The notes: generated from the sequence alone by a model not told the origin. A DNA stretch of 64,000 nt from Streptococcus sp. 2342 (GCF_013276795.1 NZ_VMLR01000003.1:496001-560000); one strand, 5' to 3'. Positions 38,055-48,670 are shown, numbered from the stretch's first letter. A program made the numbers and translations.

Positions 38055-38400
38055 GGCTTTGATTTCACAACTTCCCCGTCCTCAGCTCTTGGGGCAACAT
38101 CGAGAGTGCTGCGCCCTCCGTGGCAATGGCTGGGGCAGAAAGCATGCGACGGTGGACTATGTCTTTACCCACTCGCCCTATCGTCTCTATGCCTATCATG
38201 ACTTGATTATGGAAGAGATGGTTAAACGAGGCTTTAAGGTCAGTCCAGAGTGGTTGGATAAAAACTATCGTGGCAAGACCTGCCCTCCTTATCAAGATTT
38301 AGCTGAGGAGAAGCTGACCAGTCCAATCTACAGCGAACATGACGATGCCTACTATGAGGAGTGTCTGGACAATCTCCGAGAGAAGGGGATCAACCTATAG
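38038..38400 (+). CDS. Pyrimidine-dimer DNA glycosylase-like protein (TIGR02328 type)
   Basis: 120 residues. The N-terminal block RLWYEALISQLPRPQLLGQH and RECCALRGNGWGRKH match the T4 endonuclease V-like family that removes UV-induced pyrimidine dimers; family members of this subtype are short and mostly untested. AAAGGAGA lies 7 bases before the ATG, inside the end of the DUF1722 gene, so the pair is translationally coupled. A weak terminator follows before metE. Confidence 0.8.
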   Translation: MRLWYEALISQLPRPQLLGQHRECCALRGNGWGRKHATVDYVFTHSPYRLYAYHDLIMEEMVKRGFKVSPEWLDKNYRGKTCPPYQDLAEEKLTSPIYSEHDDAYYEECLDNLREKGINL

Positions 38401-38497
38401 TCTTTTCTAATAACAAGCCATAGTCACTTATAAGAATTACTAATAACACGTTTGAAGAGCCTAACTGCAATAGAGCTATAAAACAAGATATACAAAG

Positions 38498-38526
38498 GAT
38501 TTGAGGCATTTGTCTCAGGTCTTTTT
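38498..38526 (+). terminator. Weak terminator before metE
   Basis: GAT-T-TGAG / CTCA-G-GTC with 8-base loop and five T. Confidence 0.5.
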
Positions 38527-38543
38527 CTGTTGTCTAAAATAGA

Positions 38544-38564
38544 GATATAGTTTCAAACTATATC
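38544..38564. promoter_or_regulatory. MET-box (MtaR/MetR-type LysR site) before metE
   Basis: TATAGTTTCAAACTATA is a perfect palindrome (21 bases with flanks) and matches the MET-box consensus known for the streptococcal methionine regulator MtaR. An extended -10 (TG-T-TAAGAT, 38605-38613) gives a start near 38620, putting the box centre near -66, the usual LysR activation site. Confidence 0.8.
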
Positions 38565-38644
38565 AAAGCCTAATTTTTTACAATTATACAGATGATTTCT
38601 TTTCTGTTAAGATAGTTTCAACAACAAATTTTGGAGGACACATC

Positions 38645-40894
38645 ATGTCAACTACAATCATCGGTTTCCCTCGTTTGGGCGAATTCCGCGAATTAAAATT
38701 TACAACTGAAAAATACTTTAGAAAAGAAATCTCAGAAGAAGAACTCTTGGCAGCCGCAAAAGAATTGCGTGCTAAACACTGGAACATCGTCAAAGAAAAA
38801 GGCATCACTGAAATTCCATCAAATGACTTTTCTCACTATGACAACTTCCTAGATGCAGCTTTCCTTTTCAACGTGGTACCTGCTTCAGTTCAAAACTTGG
38901 ACTTGTCTGACCTTGAGCGCTACTTCGCTTTGGGTCGTGGTTACCAAGGAGAAAAAGGGGACGTTCGCGCCCTTCCAATGAAGAAATGGTTCAACACTAA
39001 CTACCACTACATCGTTCCTAAATTTGAAAAAGATACTCAAGTTAAACTTGCAGGTCACAAGATCTTTGATGAGTTCCAAGAAGCCAAAGAACTTGGATTG
39101 AACACTCGTCCTGTCCTTGTAGGTCCATTCACTTTCCTTCAATTGTCAGACTTTGAAGAAGGTGTGAAAGCAGAAGACTTCGTAGACAGCTTAGTGGCTG
39201 CTTACCAAGAAGTTTTTGCTAAATTGGCAGAACTTGGTGCGACTCGTATCCAACTCGACGAAGCTGCTCTTGTAAAAGATTTGACATCTGAAGAAAAAGC
39301 TCTCTTCTTGAACCTCTACAATAAACTTTTGGCTGACAAAAAAGGTCTTGAAGTCTTGCTTCAAACTTACTTCGGAGACGTTCGTGACGTTTACGCTGAC
39401 CTTGTAAACTTGCCAGTAGATGCTATCGGTCTTGACTTCGTTGAAGGTAAGAAAACTCTTGAATTGGTTAAAGGTGGTTTCCCAGCTGACAAGACTCTCT
39501 ACGCAGGTATTGTCAATGGTAAAAACATCTGGCGTAACAACTACGAAAAGAGCTTGGCTGTTCTTGATCAAATTACAGCTGAAAACATTGTCTTGACAAG
39601 CTCATGCTCACTTCTTCATGTGCCATTTACAACTGCTAATGAAGAATTTGAACCAGCTATCTTGAACCACTTTGCCTTTGCAGTTGAAAAATTAGATGAG
39701 ATCCGTGATTTGGATGCTATCCGCAATGGTCAAGGTGCAGAAGCACTTGCTGCTAACAAAGAACTCTTTGCGACTGAACGTGTTGGTGAAAATGCTGAAC
39801 TTCGTGCGCGTATCGCTGGCTTGACAGACGCAGACTACACTCGTTTGCCAGCCTTTGCAGAACGTGAAGCTATCCAAGAAGAAGCTTTCAAACTTCCAGC
39901 TCTTCCAACAACAACTATCGGTTCATTCCCTCAAACAAAAGAAGTTCGTGCTAAACGTTTGGCTTACCGTAAAGGTGAATTGTCTCAAGAAGAGTACGAC
40001 GCTTTCCTTGCTGAAACAATTGACGAATGGATCAAATGGCAAGAAGATATCGACTTTGATGTCCTTGTTCACGGTGAATTTGAGCGTAATGACATGGTTG
40101 AGTACTTTGGTCAAAACTTGTCAGGTTACCTCTTCTCTAAAAATGGTTGGGTACAATCATACGGTATGCGTGGGGTGAAACCACCAATCATCTGGGGTGA
40201 TGTAACTCGTCTTAACCCTATCACTGTTAAATGGTCTAGCTATGCACAAAGCCGTACAAACAAACCTGTTAAAGGTATGTTGACTGGACCTGTTACCATC
40301 CTCAACTGGTCATTCCCACGTGAAGACATCTCTATCAAGGATTCTACTCTTCAAATCGCCCTTGCTATCAAGGATGAAGTGCTTGACCTTGAAGCTGCTG
40401 GTGTGAAAATCATCCAAATCGACGAGGCTGCTCTTCGTGAGAAATTGCCACTCCGTCGTAGCGACTGGTACGAAGACTACCTTGACTGGGCTATTCCTGC
40501 CTTCCGTTTGGTACACTCAACAGTAGCGCCAGATACACAAATCCACACTCACATGTGTTACTCAGAATTTACAGATATCATCCCAGCTATCGATAACATG
40601 GATGCGGACGTTATTTCCTTTGAAGCTAGCCGTTCAAACCTCGAAATCTTGGACGAACTTAAAGCGAAAAACTTCCAAACTGAAGTGGGACCTGGGGTTT
40701 ACGATATCCACTCACCTCGTGTGCCAAATGAAGGCGAAATCGACCATACAATCGAAGCTATCCTTGCTAAAGTGCCAAGCAAGAAAGTTTGGATCAACCC
40801 TGACTGTGGTTTGAAAACACGTGGTATTCCAGAAACAAAAGAAAGCTTGATCCGCCTAGTTGAAGCAGCTAAAGCTGCGCGTGAGAAATTGTAA
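38645..40894 (+). CDS. metE: Cobalamin-independent methionine synthase
   Basis: 749 residues, full length. Transfers the methyl group of methyl-tetrahydropteroyl-triglutamate to homocysteine. Two related (beta-alpha)8 halves: N-terminal ([17 protein letters not shown]) and catalytic C-terminal ([19 protein letters not shown]), with zinc-ligand regions THMCYSEF and [16 protein letters not shown] precedes the ATG. Likely co-transcribed with metF, which supplies the methyl donor, and controlled by the MET-box upstream. Codon use is strongly biased, as in highly expressed genes. Confidence 0.97.
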   Translation: MSTTIIGFPRLGEFRELKFTTEKYFRKEISEEELLAAAKELRAKHWNIVKEKGITEIPSNDFSHYDNFLDAAFLFNVVPASVQNLDLSDLERYFALGRGYQGEKGDVRALPMKKWFNTNYHYIVPKFEKDTQVKLAGHKIFDEFQEAKELGLNTRPVLVGPFTFLQLSDFEEGVKAEDFVDSLVAAYQEVFAKLAELGATRIQLDEAALVKDLTSEEKALFLNLYNKLLADKKGLEVLLQTYFGDVRDVYADLVNLPVDAIGLDFVEGKKTLELVKGGFPADKTLYAGIVNGKNIWRNNYEKSLAVLDQITAENIVLTSSCSLLHVPFTTANEEFEPAILNHFAFAVEKLDEIRDLDAIRNGQGAEALAANKELFATERVGENAELRARIAGLTDADYTRLPAFAEREAIQEEAFKLPALPTTTIGSFPQTKEVRAKRLAYRKGELSQEEYDAFLAETIDEWIKWQEDIDFDVLVHGEFERNDMVEYFGQNLSGYLFSKNGWVQSYGMRGVKPPIIWGDVTRLNPITVKWSSYAQSRTNKPVKGMLTGPVTILNWSFPREDISIKDSTLQIALAIKDEVLDLEAAGVKIIQIDEAALREKLPLRRSDWYEDYLDWAIPAFRLVHSTVAPDTQIHTHMCYSEFTDIIPAIDNMDADVISFEASRSNLEILDELKAKNFQTEVGPGVYDIHSPRVPNEGEIDHTIEAILAKVPSKKVWINPDCGLKTRGIPETKESLIRLVEAAKAAREKL

Positions 40895-40955
40895 GATTAG
40901 ATTTCTCCCTACAACGGTTGTTCAAAATGAAATCAAAAAGAAAAGGATAAGGACT

Positions 40956-41822
40956 ATGTCACGCCAAACACCGTCACTCTCATTTGAAGTGTTCCCTCCA
41001 AACCCAGCAGTGGGTAATGATAAAATTATTTCATCCTTGCAGGACATGCAGGAGTTGGCTCCTCACTTTATCAGTGTGACTGCCAGCAATAATAAATTTA
41101 ATATCAAGGAAACGACGGTCCGTTTGGCCGACTTTATCCAAAATGACTTGGCGATTCCGACTATTGCTCACTTGCCAGCTATCTATTTGACTAAGGACAA
41201 GGTGGCTGAAACGATTGCTGACTTGGACAAGGTTGGAGTGCAGAAAATCTTGGCTCTTCGTGGGGATATTATTCCAGATGTGGAGCCGCAAAAGGATTTT
41301 CGCTACGCAACCGACTTGATTGAGTTCATCAAGGAACAAGCCCCTCACTTTGATATTGTTGGCGCTTGTTATCCGGAAGGACATCCAGATTCACCAAATC
41401 AGATTTCAGATATTCAAAATCTTAAGAAGAAAGTGGATGCAGGCTGTTCGAGCCTCGTGACTCAGCTTTTCTTTGACAATGAGCGCTTCTATGATTTCCA
41501 AGACAAGTGTATCTTGGCTGGGATTGATGTTCCTATTCATGCAGGAATTATGCCAATTCTGAACCGAAATCAGGCTCTCCGTCTCTTGAAGACTTGTGAG
41601 AATATCCATCTTCCACGCAAATTTAAAGCCATTTTAGACAAGTATGAGCATGACCCTGAGTCGCTCAGAGCAGCAGGACTTGCCTATGCAGTGGACCAAA
41701 TCGTGGACTTGGTAACTCAGGATGTTGCCGGTGTGCATCTCTACACTATGAACAATGCGGATACAGCAAAATACATCCACCAAGCAACCCATGCCTTGTT
41801 TAATCACCAGTCTCTAGGATAA
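40956..41822 (+). CDS. metF: Methylenetetrahydrofolate reductase
   Basis: 288 residues from the ATG at 40956, preceded by AAAGGATAAGG; the open frame reaches back into metE but only the part from here matches the family (SFEVFPPNPAVGNDKI, FAD-barrel segments HLPAIYLTKDK and LALRGDI). Reduces 5,10-methylene-THF to 5-methyl-THF, the donor for MetE. Lies 61 bases after metE with no terminator between, and is followed by one. Confidence 0.95.
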   Translation: MSRQTPSLSFEVFPPNPAVGNDKIISSLQDMQELAPHFISVTASNNKFNIKETTVRLADFIQNDLAIPTIAHLPAIYLTKDKVAETIADLDKVGVQKILALRGDIIPDVEPQKDFRYATDLIEFIKEQAPHFDIVGACYPEGHPDSPNQISDIQNLKKKVDAGCSSLVTQLFFDNERFYDFQDKCILAGIDVPIHAGIMPILNRNQALRLLKTCENIHLPRKFKAILDKYEHDPESLRAAGLAYAVDQIVDLVTQDVAGVHLYTMNNADTAKYIHQATHALFNHQSLG

Positions 41823-41831
41823 TAAAAAGCA

Positions 41832-41867
41832 AACCATTCTTCTCAAGTGAGGGGAATGGTTCCTTTT
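41832..41867 (+). terminator. Rho-independent terminator after metF
   Basis: AACCATTC-TT-CTCA / TGAG-GG-GAATGGTT followed by CCTTTTT. Confidence 0.8.
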
Positions 41868-41898
41868 TAATGGTAAAGACCGCACTTTTTAAGAAAAA

Positions 41899-42250
41899 TA
41901 TGATAAAATAGACTCTGTACGTACTTGATACAAAGATGAGGGTATAAACAGATTTTTAACTATTCAAATCTGCTATAAAAAGGCAAAATACTAAAGAATA
42001 ATATTTTTAAACTTTTCAAAGTATCTAATAGTTGAACACGGGCTAAATCCCTATTTTCACACGGGATTCTTCACGCCCTTAGTATCTTGTGTAATTGAAC
42101 TCGCCTACAACTCTGTGGAAAAAGATAAATCTGCCTAGGAGCAGTCGCTCCGTCGTTCGATTTCCTATTTTCCTTTGGGTTGCTTGACGGCTTAGTATCT
42201 TGATCTTTGTAGGCAAGGCGTATAATTTCATCAATCCAAAGGGGATTAAA
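41899..42250 (+). promoter_or_regulatory. Long structured leader before pnp
   Basis: The 428-base gap between metF and pnp holds no convincing gene. A -10-like TATGATAAAAT lies at 41899-41909. Two related hairpin units follow: 42040-42078 (GGGC and AATCCC stems) and 42150-42190 (CCGTC / GACGG), each containing CCTATTTT and each followed by the direct repeat TTAGTATCTTG (42079-42089 and 42192-42202). A small hairpin GGAGC-AGTC-GCTCC (42138-42151) lies between. GCCTACA (42103-42109) can pair with TGTAGGC (42208-42214), enclosing the second unit just before the ribosome site. Probably a leader controlling pnp. Confidence 0.5.
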
Positions 42251-44464
42251 ATGACAAAACAAGTGTTTCAAACGACTTTTGCAGGTCGTGAGTTAATTGT
42301 AGAGACTGGTCAGGTTGCTAAGCAGGCAAATGGCTCTGTTGTCGTGCGTTACGGTGAGTCAACTGTCTTGACTGCAGCCGTTATGTCTAAGAAAATGGCA
42401 ACTGGGGATTTCTTCCCTCTCCAAGTCAACTATGAAGAAAAAATGTATGCAGCTGGGAAGTTTCCTGGTGGCTTTATGAAACGTGAAGGACGTCCTTCAA
42501 CGGATGCGACTTTGACAGCGCGTTTGATTGACCGTCCAATCCGTCCTATGTTTGCGGAAGGTTTCCGTAATGAAGTGCAAGTTATCAACACCGTGCTTTC
42601 TTATGATGAGAATGCCTCTGCACCAATGGCAGCTATGTTTGGTTCATCCTTGTCACTTTCCATTTCAGATATTCCATTTGATGGACCAATCGCTGGGGTG
42701 CAAGTGGGCTATGTGGATGGTCAAATCATCATCAACCCTAGCCAAGAACAAGCAGAGCAATCTCTCCTTGAATTGACAGTAGCTGGTACCAAACACGCCA
42801 TCAACATGGTCGAGTCAGGCGCCAAGGAATTGTCAGAAGAAATCATGCTGGAAGCTCTCCTTAAAGGGCACGAAGCAGTCAAAGAATTGATTGCCTTCCA
42901 AGAAGAAATCGTTGCAGCAGTTGGTAAGGAAAAAGCAGAAGTGGAATTGCTTCATGTTGATGCTGACTTGCAAGCTGAAATTATCGCAGCCTACAACAGT
43001 GACCTTCAAAAGGCAGTTCAAGTAGAAGAAAAATTGGCACGTGAAGCTGCAACTCAAGCAGTCAAAGACCAAGTAACTGCTGTTTACGAAGAAAAGTATG
43101 CAGACCACGAAGAATTTGACCGTATCATGCGTGATGTGGCTGAAATCTTGGAACAGATGGAACACGCTGAAGTGCGCCGTTTGATCACAGAAGACAAGGT
43201 ACGTCCTGATGGTCGTAAGGTTGATGAAATCCGTCCTTTGGATGCGGTTGTTGACTTCCTTCCTCGTGTGCACGGTTCAGGTCTCTTTACTCGTGGACAA
43301 ACTCAGGCCCTTTCAGTCTTGACCTTGGCTCCGATGGGTGAAACTCAAATCATTGATGGTTTGGATCCAGAGTACAAGAAACGCTTTATGCACCACTATA
43401 ACTTCCCTCAATATTCTGTAGGGGAAACTGGCCGCTACGGTGCGCCAGGTCGTCGTGAAATCGGTCACGGGGCTCTCGGTGAGCGTGCTCTTGCTCAAGT
43501 TTTGCCAAGCTTGGAAGAATTCCCATACGCTATCCGTCTAGTAGCAGAAGTCTTGGAATCAAATGGTTCTTCTTCTCAAGCTTCTATCTGTGCGGGAACG
43601 CTTGCCCTTATGGCTGGTGGTGTGCCAATCAAGGCGCCAGTAGCAGGGATTGCTATGGGTCTCATCTCAGATGGAAATAACTACACAGTCTTGACAGATA
43701 TCCAAGGTTTGGAAGATCACTTTGGAGACATGGACTTTAAGGTTGCAGGTACTCGTGATGGGATTACAGCCCTTCAAATGGATATCAAGATTCAAGGGAT
43801 TACTGTAGAAATCTTGACTGAGGCCCTTGCTCAAGCCAAGAAAGCGCGTTTTGAAATCCTTGATGTGATTGAAGCAACGATTCCAGAAGTTCGTCCAGAA
43901 TTGGCTCCAACTGCTCCGAAAATTGATACCATCAAGATTGATGTGGACAAGATTAAGATTGTCATCGGTAAGGGTGGAGAAACCATCGACAAGATTATCG
44001 CTGAAACAGGCGTTAAGATTGATATCGACGAAGAAGGAAATGTGTCTATCTACTCTAGCGACCAAGATGCTATTAACCGTGCTAAAGAAATTATTGCTGG
44101 TTTGGTCCGTGAAGCCAAAGTGGATGAAGTTTACCGTGCTAAAGTCGTTCGTATCGAGAAATTTGGTGCCTTTGTCAACCTCTTTGACAAGACGGATGCC
44201 CTCGTTCATATCTCTGAGATGGCTTGGACACGTACCAATAATGTCGAAGACTTGGTAGCAATCGGGGATGAAGTTGATGTTAAGGTTATCAAGATTGATG
44301 AAAAAGGACGTGTGGATGCTTCTATGAAAGCCCTTCTTCCTCGTCCTCCAAAACCTGAACGTGATGAAAAAGGTGAAAAATCAGAGCGTCCTCACCGCCC
44401 ACGTCATCACAAGGATCACAAACCTAAGAAAGAAATTACAGAAACACCAAAAGATTCAGAATAA
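42251..44464 (+). CDS. pnp: Polynucleotide phosphorylase
   Basis: 737 residues from the ATG at 42251, after GGGG; the longer frame starts inside the leader. Two RNase PH domains (N-terminal, and the active second one from about residue 300 with [12 protein letters not shown]), KH domain with [13 protein letters not shown] (about 565-580), S1 domain with [18 protein letters not shown], and a charged His/Lys tail. Degrades RNA 3' to 5' using phosphate and acts with RNase Y and RNase J in mRNA turnover. cysE follows 15 bases later. Confidence 0.97.
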   Translation: MTKQVFQTTFAGRELIVETGQVAKQANGSVVVRYGESTVLTAAVMSKKMATGDFFPLQVNYEEKMYAAGKFPGGFMKREGRPSTDATLTARLIDRPIRPMFAEGFRNEVQVINTVLSYDENASAPMAAMFGSSLSLSISDIPFDGPIAGVQVGYVDGQIIINPSQEQAEQSLLELTVAGTKHAINMVESGAKELSEEIMLEALLKGHEAVKELIAFQEEIVAAVGKEKAEVELLHVDADLQAEIIAAYNSDLQKAVQVEEKLAREAATQAVKDQVTAVYEEKYADHEEFDRIMRDVAEILEQMEHAEVRRLITEDKVRPDGRKVDEIRPLDAVVDFLPRVHGSGLFTRGQTQALSVLTLAPMGETQIIDGLDPEYKKRFMHHYNFPQYSVGETGRYGAPGRREIGHGALGERALAQVLPSLEEFPYAIRLVAEVLESNGSSSQASICAGTLALMAGGVPIKAPVAGIAMGLISDGNNYTVLTDIQGLEDHFGDMDFKVAGTRDGITALQMDIKIQGITVEILTEALAQAKKARFEILDVIEATIPEVRPELAPTAPKIDTIKIDVDKIKIVIGKGGETIDKIIAETGVKIDIDEEGNVSIYSSDQDAINRAKEIIAGLVREAKVDEVYRAKVVRIEKFGAFVNLFDKTDALVHISEMAWTRTNNVEDLVAIGDEVDVKVIKIDEKGRVDASMKALLPRPPKPERDEKGEKSERPHRPRHHKDHKPKKEITETPKDSE

Positions 44465-44479
44465 GAAAAGGAGAAATGT

Positions 44480-45097
44480 ATGGGATGGTGGCGCGAAACC
44501 ATTGATATCGTAAAAGAAAATGATCCAGCGGCCCGCACCACTTTGGAGGTTTTGCTGACTTATCCAGGTGTCAAGGCCTTGGCGGCCCACCGTCTTTCGC
44601 ATTTTCTCTGGAAGCATGGCTTCAAACTTCTGGCTCGTATGCACAGTCAGTTTTGGCGCTTTTGGACTCAGATTGAGATTCATCCAGGTGCCCAGATTGA
44701 TTCAGGTGTCTTTATCGACCACGGTTCTGGTCTGGTGATTGGGGAAACAGCGATCGTTGAGACGGGAGTTCTCCTCTATCATGGGGTGACTCTTGGGGGA
44801 ACAGGGAAAGACTGTGGTAAACGCCATCCTACTGTACGTAAGGGAGCTCTCATATCAGCCCATGCCCAAGTTATCGGACCAGTGGAAATCGGTGAAAATG
44901 CTAAGGTCGGTGCTGCAGCAGTTGTCGTGGCAGACGTCCCTAGTGATGTGACGGTTGTCGGTATTCCTGCCAAGATTGTCCGCCTTCATGGTAAGAAGGA
45001 TGAGCCGGTCATTCACGAAGTCGAAGAAAAACGAGAGTACTACGTTAATAAACTCGAGCAGGCTAAAGAAGCCAGTCACAGATCGTCTGGGTTATAG
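44480..45097 (+). CDS. cysE: Serine O-acetyltransferase
   Basis: 205 residues. Makes O-acetylserine for cysteine synthesis. Short N-terminal helical part, then a left-handed beta-helix of hexapeptide repeats (IHPGAQIDSGVFIDHGSG, VVIGETAIVETGVLLYHGVT type) and the active-site loop GGTGKDCGKRHP. Length fits the short Gram-positive form. AAAGGAGAAA precedes the ATG. In the run pnp-cysE-GNAT-cysS-mrnC, which I recall as conserved in streptococci. Confidence 0.94.
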   Translation: MGWWRETIDIVKENDPAARTTLEVLLTYPGVKALAAHRLSHFLWKHGFKLLARMHSQFWRFWTQIEIHPGAQIDSGVFIDHGSGLVIGETAIVETGVLLYHGVTLGGTGKDCGKRHPTVRKGALISAHAQVIGPVEIGENAKVGAAAVVVADVPSDVTVVGIPAKIVRLHGKKDEPVIHEVEEKREYYVNKLEQAKEASHRSSGL

Positions 45098-45108
45098 AGG
45101 ATACCTAT

Positions 45109-45993
45109 ATGATTCAAGCAAGAAACAAGTTAAGCCAAGAGGAGCTATCTGAGGCGAAAAAACTAATTAACTATTGCCAAAACTATGACGGTACCTATCG
45201 TGATCCCTATCTCTCTAACATGCTTAATTTTGACCCAAACATGCCCGCTTTTTTCCTTTATTATGAAAAAGGCGAACTTGTTGGTTTATTAACCGTCTCT
45301 GCAGATGACCAAGATGTAGAAGTGACGATACTGGTTCATCCAGGTCATCGACGTCAGGGGATTGCGCGTGCATTGTTTACTAGTTTTGAGAGAGAAACAG
45401 CTTATTTCTCTATTCGTTCAGTCACTTTTCAGACAGAGCGTGTTTTTCTAGACCGCCATCCTGATTTTGTTAGCAACTGGGGATTGGTCGAGGATGAAGA
45501 GACAGAAACTTGGTTAGGTAAGGATAGAAAACCTTATCCGTTAGCAAATATTTCCAATCTTGAAGTTTTGTTAGCAGATAGTTCGTATCAGGATCAAATT
45601 AGTCAGTTAAAATTTCAGGCATTCTCAGAGGAACATGAGTCTAGAGAGATTGTGGATAGATATGTCGCTGAAGCTCTGAAGGATCCAGAAAGTCGCTTAT
45701 ATATTTTATTAAAAGACGGTCAGGTTATTGGAACGTGCACGGTAGATTTATCGACTAATACGAATTACTTCTACGGTTTAGCAATATCTGAACCTGAACG
45801 TGGGAAAGGCTATGGAAGCTACTTAGCAAAATTCCTTGTCAACCAACTGATTGAGCAAAATGATAAGGAGTTCCAAATTGCAGTAGAGGATAGCAATGTA
45901 GGTGCCAAACATTTGTATGAAAAAATTGGCTTTGTCAAACAGACTCAGGTGGTTTATCTGAATGAGAAAGGAGCAAGGGATTCCGAAGTGTAG
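45109..45993 (+). CDS. Tandem GNAT-fold acetyltransferase
   Basis: 294 residues with two GNAT domains. The first has an acetyl-CoA loop of type HPGHRRQGIARALF (residues ~77-90); the second, from about 150, has EPERGKGYGSYLAKFLV and a typical C-terminal strand/helix (VEDSNVGAKHLYEKIGF). The substrate is unknown. Lies 11 bases after cysE and before cysS. No catalytic specificity can be read from the sequence. Confidence 0.85.
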   Translation: MIQARNKLSQEELSEAKKLINYCQNYDGTYRDPYLSNMLNFDPNMPAFFLYYEKGELVGLLTVSADDQDVEVTILVHPGHRRQGIARALFTSFERETAYFSIRSVTFQTERVFLDRHPDFVSNWGLVEDEETETWLGKDRKPYPLANISNLEVLLADSSYQDQISQLKFQAFSEEHESREIVDRYVAEALKDPESRLYILLKDGQVIGTCTVDLSTNTNYFYGLAISEPERGKGYGSYLAKFLVNQLIEQNDKEFQIAVEDSNVGAKHLYEKIGFVKQTQVVYLNEKGARDSEV

Positions 45994-46074
45994 AGAGATT
46001 CGGACTGAAATTCAATTGAACTCTCAGTGATGAGACTAACTGTTCTTGGATTTTAGCTTTCCTGATTATAATTT

Positions 46075-47418
46075 ATGATTAAAATCTACGACACCATGTC
46101 TCGTGATTTGCGAGAATTTGTCCCGATTGAGGACGGCAAAGTAAAGATGTATGTTTGTGGGCCAACGGTGTATAACTATATCCACGTGGGGAATGCCCGT
46201 TCGACGGTAGCTTTTGATACCATTCGTCGTTATTTTGAGTACCGTGGGTACGAGGTTGCCTATATTTCCAATTTTACGGACGTGGATGATAAGATTATCA
46301 ACCGTGCCAAGGAAGAGGGTATCACACCTCAGGAGGTTGCGGACAAGTATATCGCTGCCTTTCGTGAGGATGTGACGGCCTTAGGTGTCAAGCCTGCGAC
46401 TCGCCATCCGCGTGTGGTGGAGTTTATGGCGGACATCATTCGTTTTGTGGAAGATTTGATTGAAAAAGGCTTTGCCTATGAGAGCCAAGGGGATGTTTAC
46501 TTCCGTGTGGAAAAATCCCACAACTATGCTAAATTAGCCAATAAAACCTTGGAAGATTTGGAGCTAGGTGCTTCAGGTCGTACCGATGAAGAAACGGCAC
46601 GTAAGGAAAATCCTGTAGACTTTGCCCTCTGGAAAGCTGCCAAGCTAGGCGAGATTTCTTGGGATAGTCCCTGGGGACCTGGTCGTCCGGGATGGCACAT
46701 CGAGTGTTCAGTCATGTCGACAGAGATTTTAGGTGATACCATTGATATTCATGGTGGTGGAGCCGATCTGGAGTTTCCTCATCATACCAATGAAATTGCC
46801 CAGTCGGAAGCCAAGACAGGTAAGACCTTTGCCAACTACTGGATGCACAATGGCTTTGTCAATATCGACAATGTCAAGATGTCTAAGTCCTTGGGCAACT
46901 TTATAACCGTACACGATGCCCTTAAAACTCTTGATGGACAAGTGCTTCGTTTCTTCTTTGCGACACAACATTACCGTAAGCCTATCAACTTTACGGAAAA
47001 GGCAGTGCGAGACGCTGAGACCAATCTCAAGTATTTGAAGAACACTTATGAGCAACCATTTACAGGAAAAGTGGATGTTAAAGAGTTACAAACCTTTAAA
47101 GATAAGTTTGTAGCAGCTATGGATGAAGATTTTAACGCTGCCAACGGTATCACAGTTGTTTTTGAAATGGCTAAATGGATCAATTCTGGCAACTATGATG
47201 CATGTGTTAAGGAAGCTCTTGCGGCTATGTTAGAAGTCTTTGGAATTGTCTTTATTGAGGAAGTTTTGGATGCAGAGATTGAAGACTTGATTCAAAAACG
47301 CCAAGAGGCGCGTGCCAATCGTGACTTTGCGACAGCGGACCAGATCCGTGACCAATTGGCTGCTCAAGGGATTAAGCTCCTTGACACCAAGGATGGAGTG
47401 AGGTGGACACGTGATTGA
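46075..47418 (+). CDS. cysS: Cysteinyl-tRNA synthetase
   Basis: 447 residues, class I synthetase. Visible: zinc Cys in [19 protein letters not shown], which includes the HIGH-like HVGN; zinc ligands CSVMSTEI and [10 protein letters not shown]; and KMSKS in [10 protein letters not shown]. No clear SD before the ATG, so the start is by homology. Its end overlaps mrnC by 8 bases. It follows the Cys biosynthesis gene cysE, giving a cysteine-themed cluster. Confidence 0.97.
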   Translation: MIKIYDTMSRDLREFVPIEDGKVKMYVCGPTVYNYIHVGNARSTVAFDTIRRYFEYRGYEVAYISNFTDVDDKIINRAKEEGITPQEVADKYIAAFREDVTALGVKPATRHPRVVEFMADIIRFVEDLIEKGFAYESQGDVYFRVEKSHNYAKLANKTLEDLELGASGRTDEETARKENPVDFALWKAAKLGEISWDSPWGPGRPGWHIECSVMSTEILGDTIDIHGGGADLEFPHHTNEIAQSEAKTGKTFANYWMHNGFVNIDNVKMSKSLGNFITVHDALKTLDGQVLRFFFATQHYRKPINFTEKAVRDAETNLKYLKNTYEQPFTGKVDVKELQTFKDKFVAAMDEDFNAANGITVVFEMAKWINSGNYDACVKEALAAMLEVFGIVFIEEVLDAEIEDLIQKRQEARANRDFATADQIRDQLAAQGIKLLDTKDGVRWTRD

Positions 47419-47797
47419 TGTCAATCTCATTAACGGGATTGCGTTAGCTTTTGAAGGGGATGCGGTGTATTCTATGTATATTCGCCGTCACCTCATCCTC
47501 AAAGGCATGACCAAACCCAATAAACTCCATCAAGAAGCGACTAAGTATGTATCGGCTAAAGCTCAGGCCAGCCTGATTTCCCTCATGTTAGAGGAGCAAG
47601 TCCTAACGGAAAAAGAAGAAGAAATCTACAAACGTGGCCGCAATACCAATAGCCACACAAAGGCTAAAAATGCCGATGTGGTGACCTACCGTATGTCCAC
47701 AGGTTTTGAAGCAGTGATGGGCTATCTCCATATGACTGAAAATCTGGAACGTCTTGAGAGCTTGATTTCGTGGTGCATCCAAAAAGTGGAGGGATAG
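47411..47797 (+). CDS. mrnC: Mini-ribonuclease III
   Basis: 128 residues, a stand-alone RNase III catalytic domain without a dsRNA-binding domain. The signature is [21 protein letters not shown], with acidic catalytic residues there and near the second helix pair ([29 protein letters not shown]). Mini-III matures 23S rRNA in B. subtilis. Start overlaps cysS by 8 bases, a linkage widespread in Firmicutes. Confidence 0.93.
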   Translation: MIDVNLINGIALAFEGDAVYSMYIRRHLILKGMTKPNKLHQEATKYVSAKAQASLISLMLEEQVLTEKEEEIYKRGRNTNSHTKAKNADVVTYRMSTGFEAVMGYLHMTENLERLESLISWCIQKVEG

Positions 47798-47800
47798 GAC

Positions 47801-48670
47801 ATGATGGCAAAAGAACTACAAGACTGGTTTCCTGAGGCTCAGATTTCAGACCAACCAGTAGCGAAAGAGGGTTACTTAACTCTTCCTTTAGCTTCTCAGC
47901 AGTGGATTTTGCTGGAGGAAGCTGGGCTCAGTGAGCGTGAAAAGCAGTTGATTTCGCTTTTGACCCAGCAGGAGCAGGCTCGTTCGCTCAATCCTTGGTA
48001 TTCTTTTTTGATTGAGGGGAAGGGACAGGCACCACAAGCTTTTAAAAAGATTCAGCTGGTTTATTGTCATCTTTCCTATTTTCAGCAGGAAAATCTAGCT
48101 TCTTGGCTGGATATGATGCGGACCCTTTTTCCTAACTGTCAGACAGTGCTTCAGGTTGGAGCTCAGGATTATGTTTTCGTGCTTCAGCAAGACAAATACA
48201 CCTCTGTACGAGCTATTTTAAGTGATACGATTGAAGCGGTTGAGTATGACTTTGGACTTCGTCTGTCAATCATGTTGGGTCAGGTTTGGTCTCAGACAGG
48301 CTATCAAGCCCTATCAGACTTGATTAAAGCAGAGCGAGATTTGTTTAAGACTTGGTGGCGTCAGGGTCACCAAGGTGTTCATACCTTTTCACAACTCTAT
48401 CTTTGGAGTATGGGAGAAAGAATTGTGGACCTGAGAGTCATTAAAGAATGCTTGCACCAGATGATTTTGGATCAAGATCAGATTCAGGAAATCATTCTCT
48501 CCCTTTGGGAAAATAGTGCTGTCCTAACAAAAACAGCCCAGCAACTCTATCTGCACCGCAATTCTCTCCAATACAAGATTGATAAGTGGGAAGAATTGAC
48601 AGGGCTACAGTTGAAGGAGTTGACCGACCTGACCTTGTGTTATCAGTTGATTTTACCAGATATTCTATAA
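47801..48670 (+). CDS. PucR/CdaR-type helix-turn-helix regulator
   Basis: 289 residues. The C-terminal ~55 residues are a PucR-type HTH (VLTKTAQQLYLHRNSLQYKIDKWEE followed by LTGL). The N-terminal 230 residues are a sensor-like region without a motif I can name. It starts 3 bases after mrnC and ends in a terminator before msmK. Regulators of this type often sense sugar acids or purines, but the ligand cannot be read here; control of msmK is only suggested by position. Confidence 0.75.
   Translation: MMAKELQDWFPEAQISDQPVAKEGYLTLPLASQQWILLEEAGLSEREKQLISLLTQQEQARSLNPWYSFLIEGKGQAPQAFKKIQLVYCHLSYFQQENLASWLDMMRTLFPNCQTVLQVGAQDYVFVLQQDKYTSVRAILSDTIEAVEYDFGLRLSIMLGQVWSQTGYQALSDLIKAERDLFKTWWRQGHQGVHTFSQLYLWSMGERIVDLRVIKECLHQMILDQDQIQEIILSLWENSAVLTKTAQQLYLHRNSLQYKIDKWEELTGLQLKELTDLTLCYQLILPDIL

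Noticed and set aside
42071..42271. Minus-strand frame of 66 codons in the pnp leader
   Set aside because: It runs through the hairpin repeats and into pnp, with no SD; better explained by structured leader DNA.
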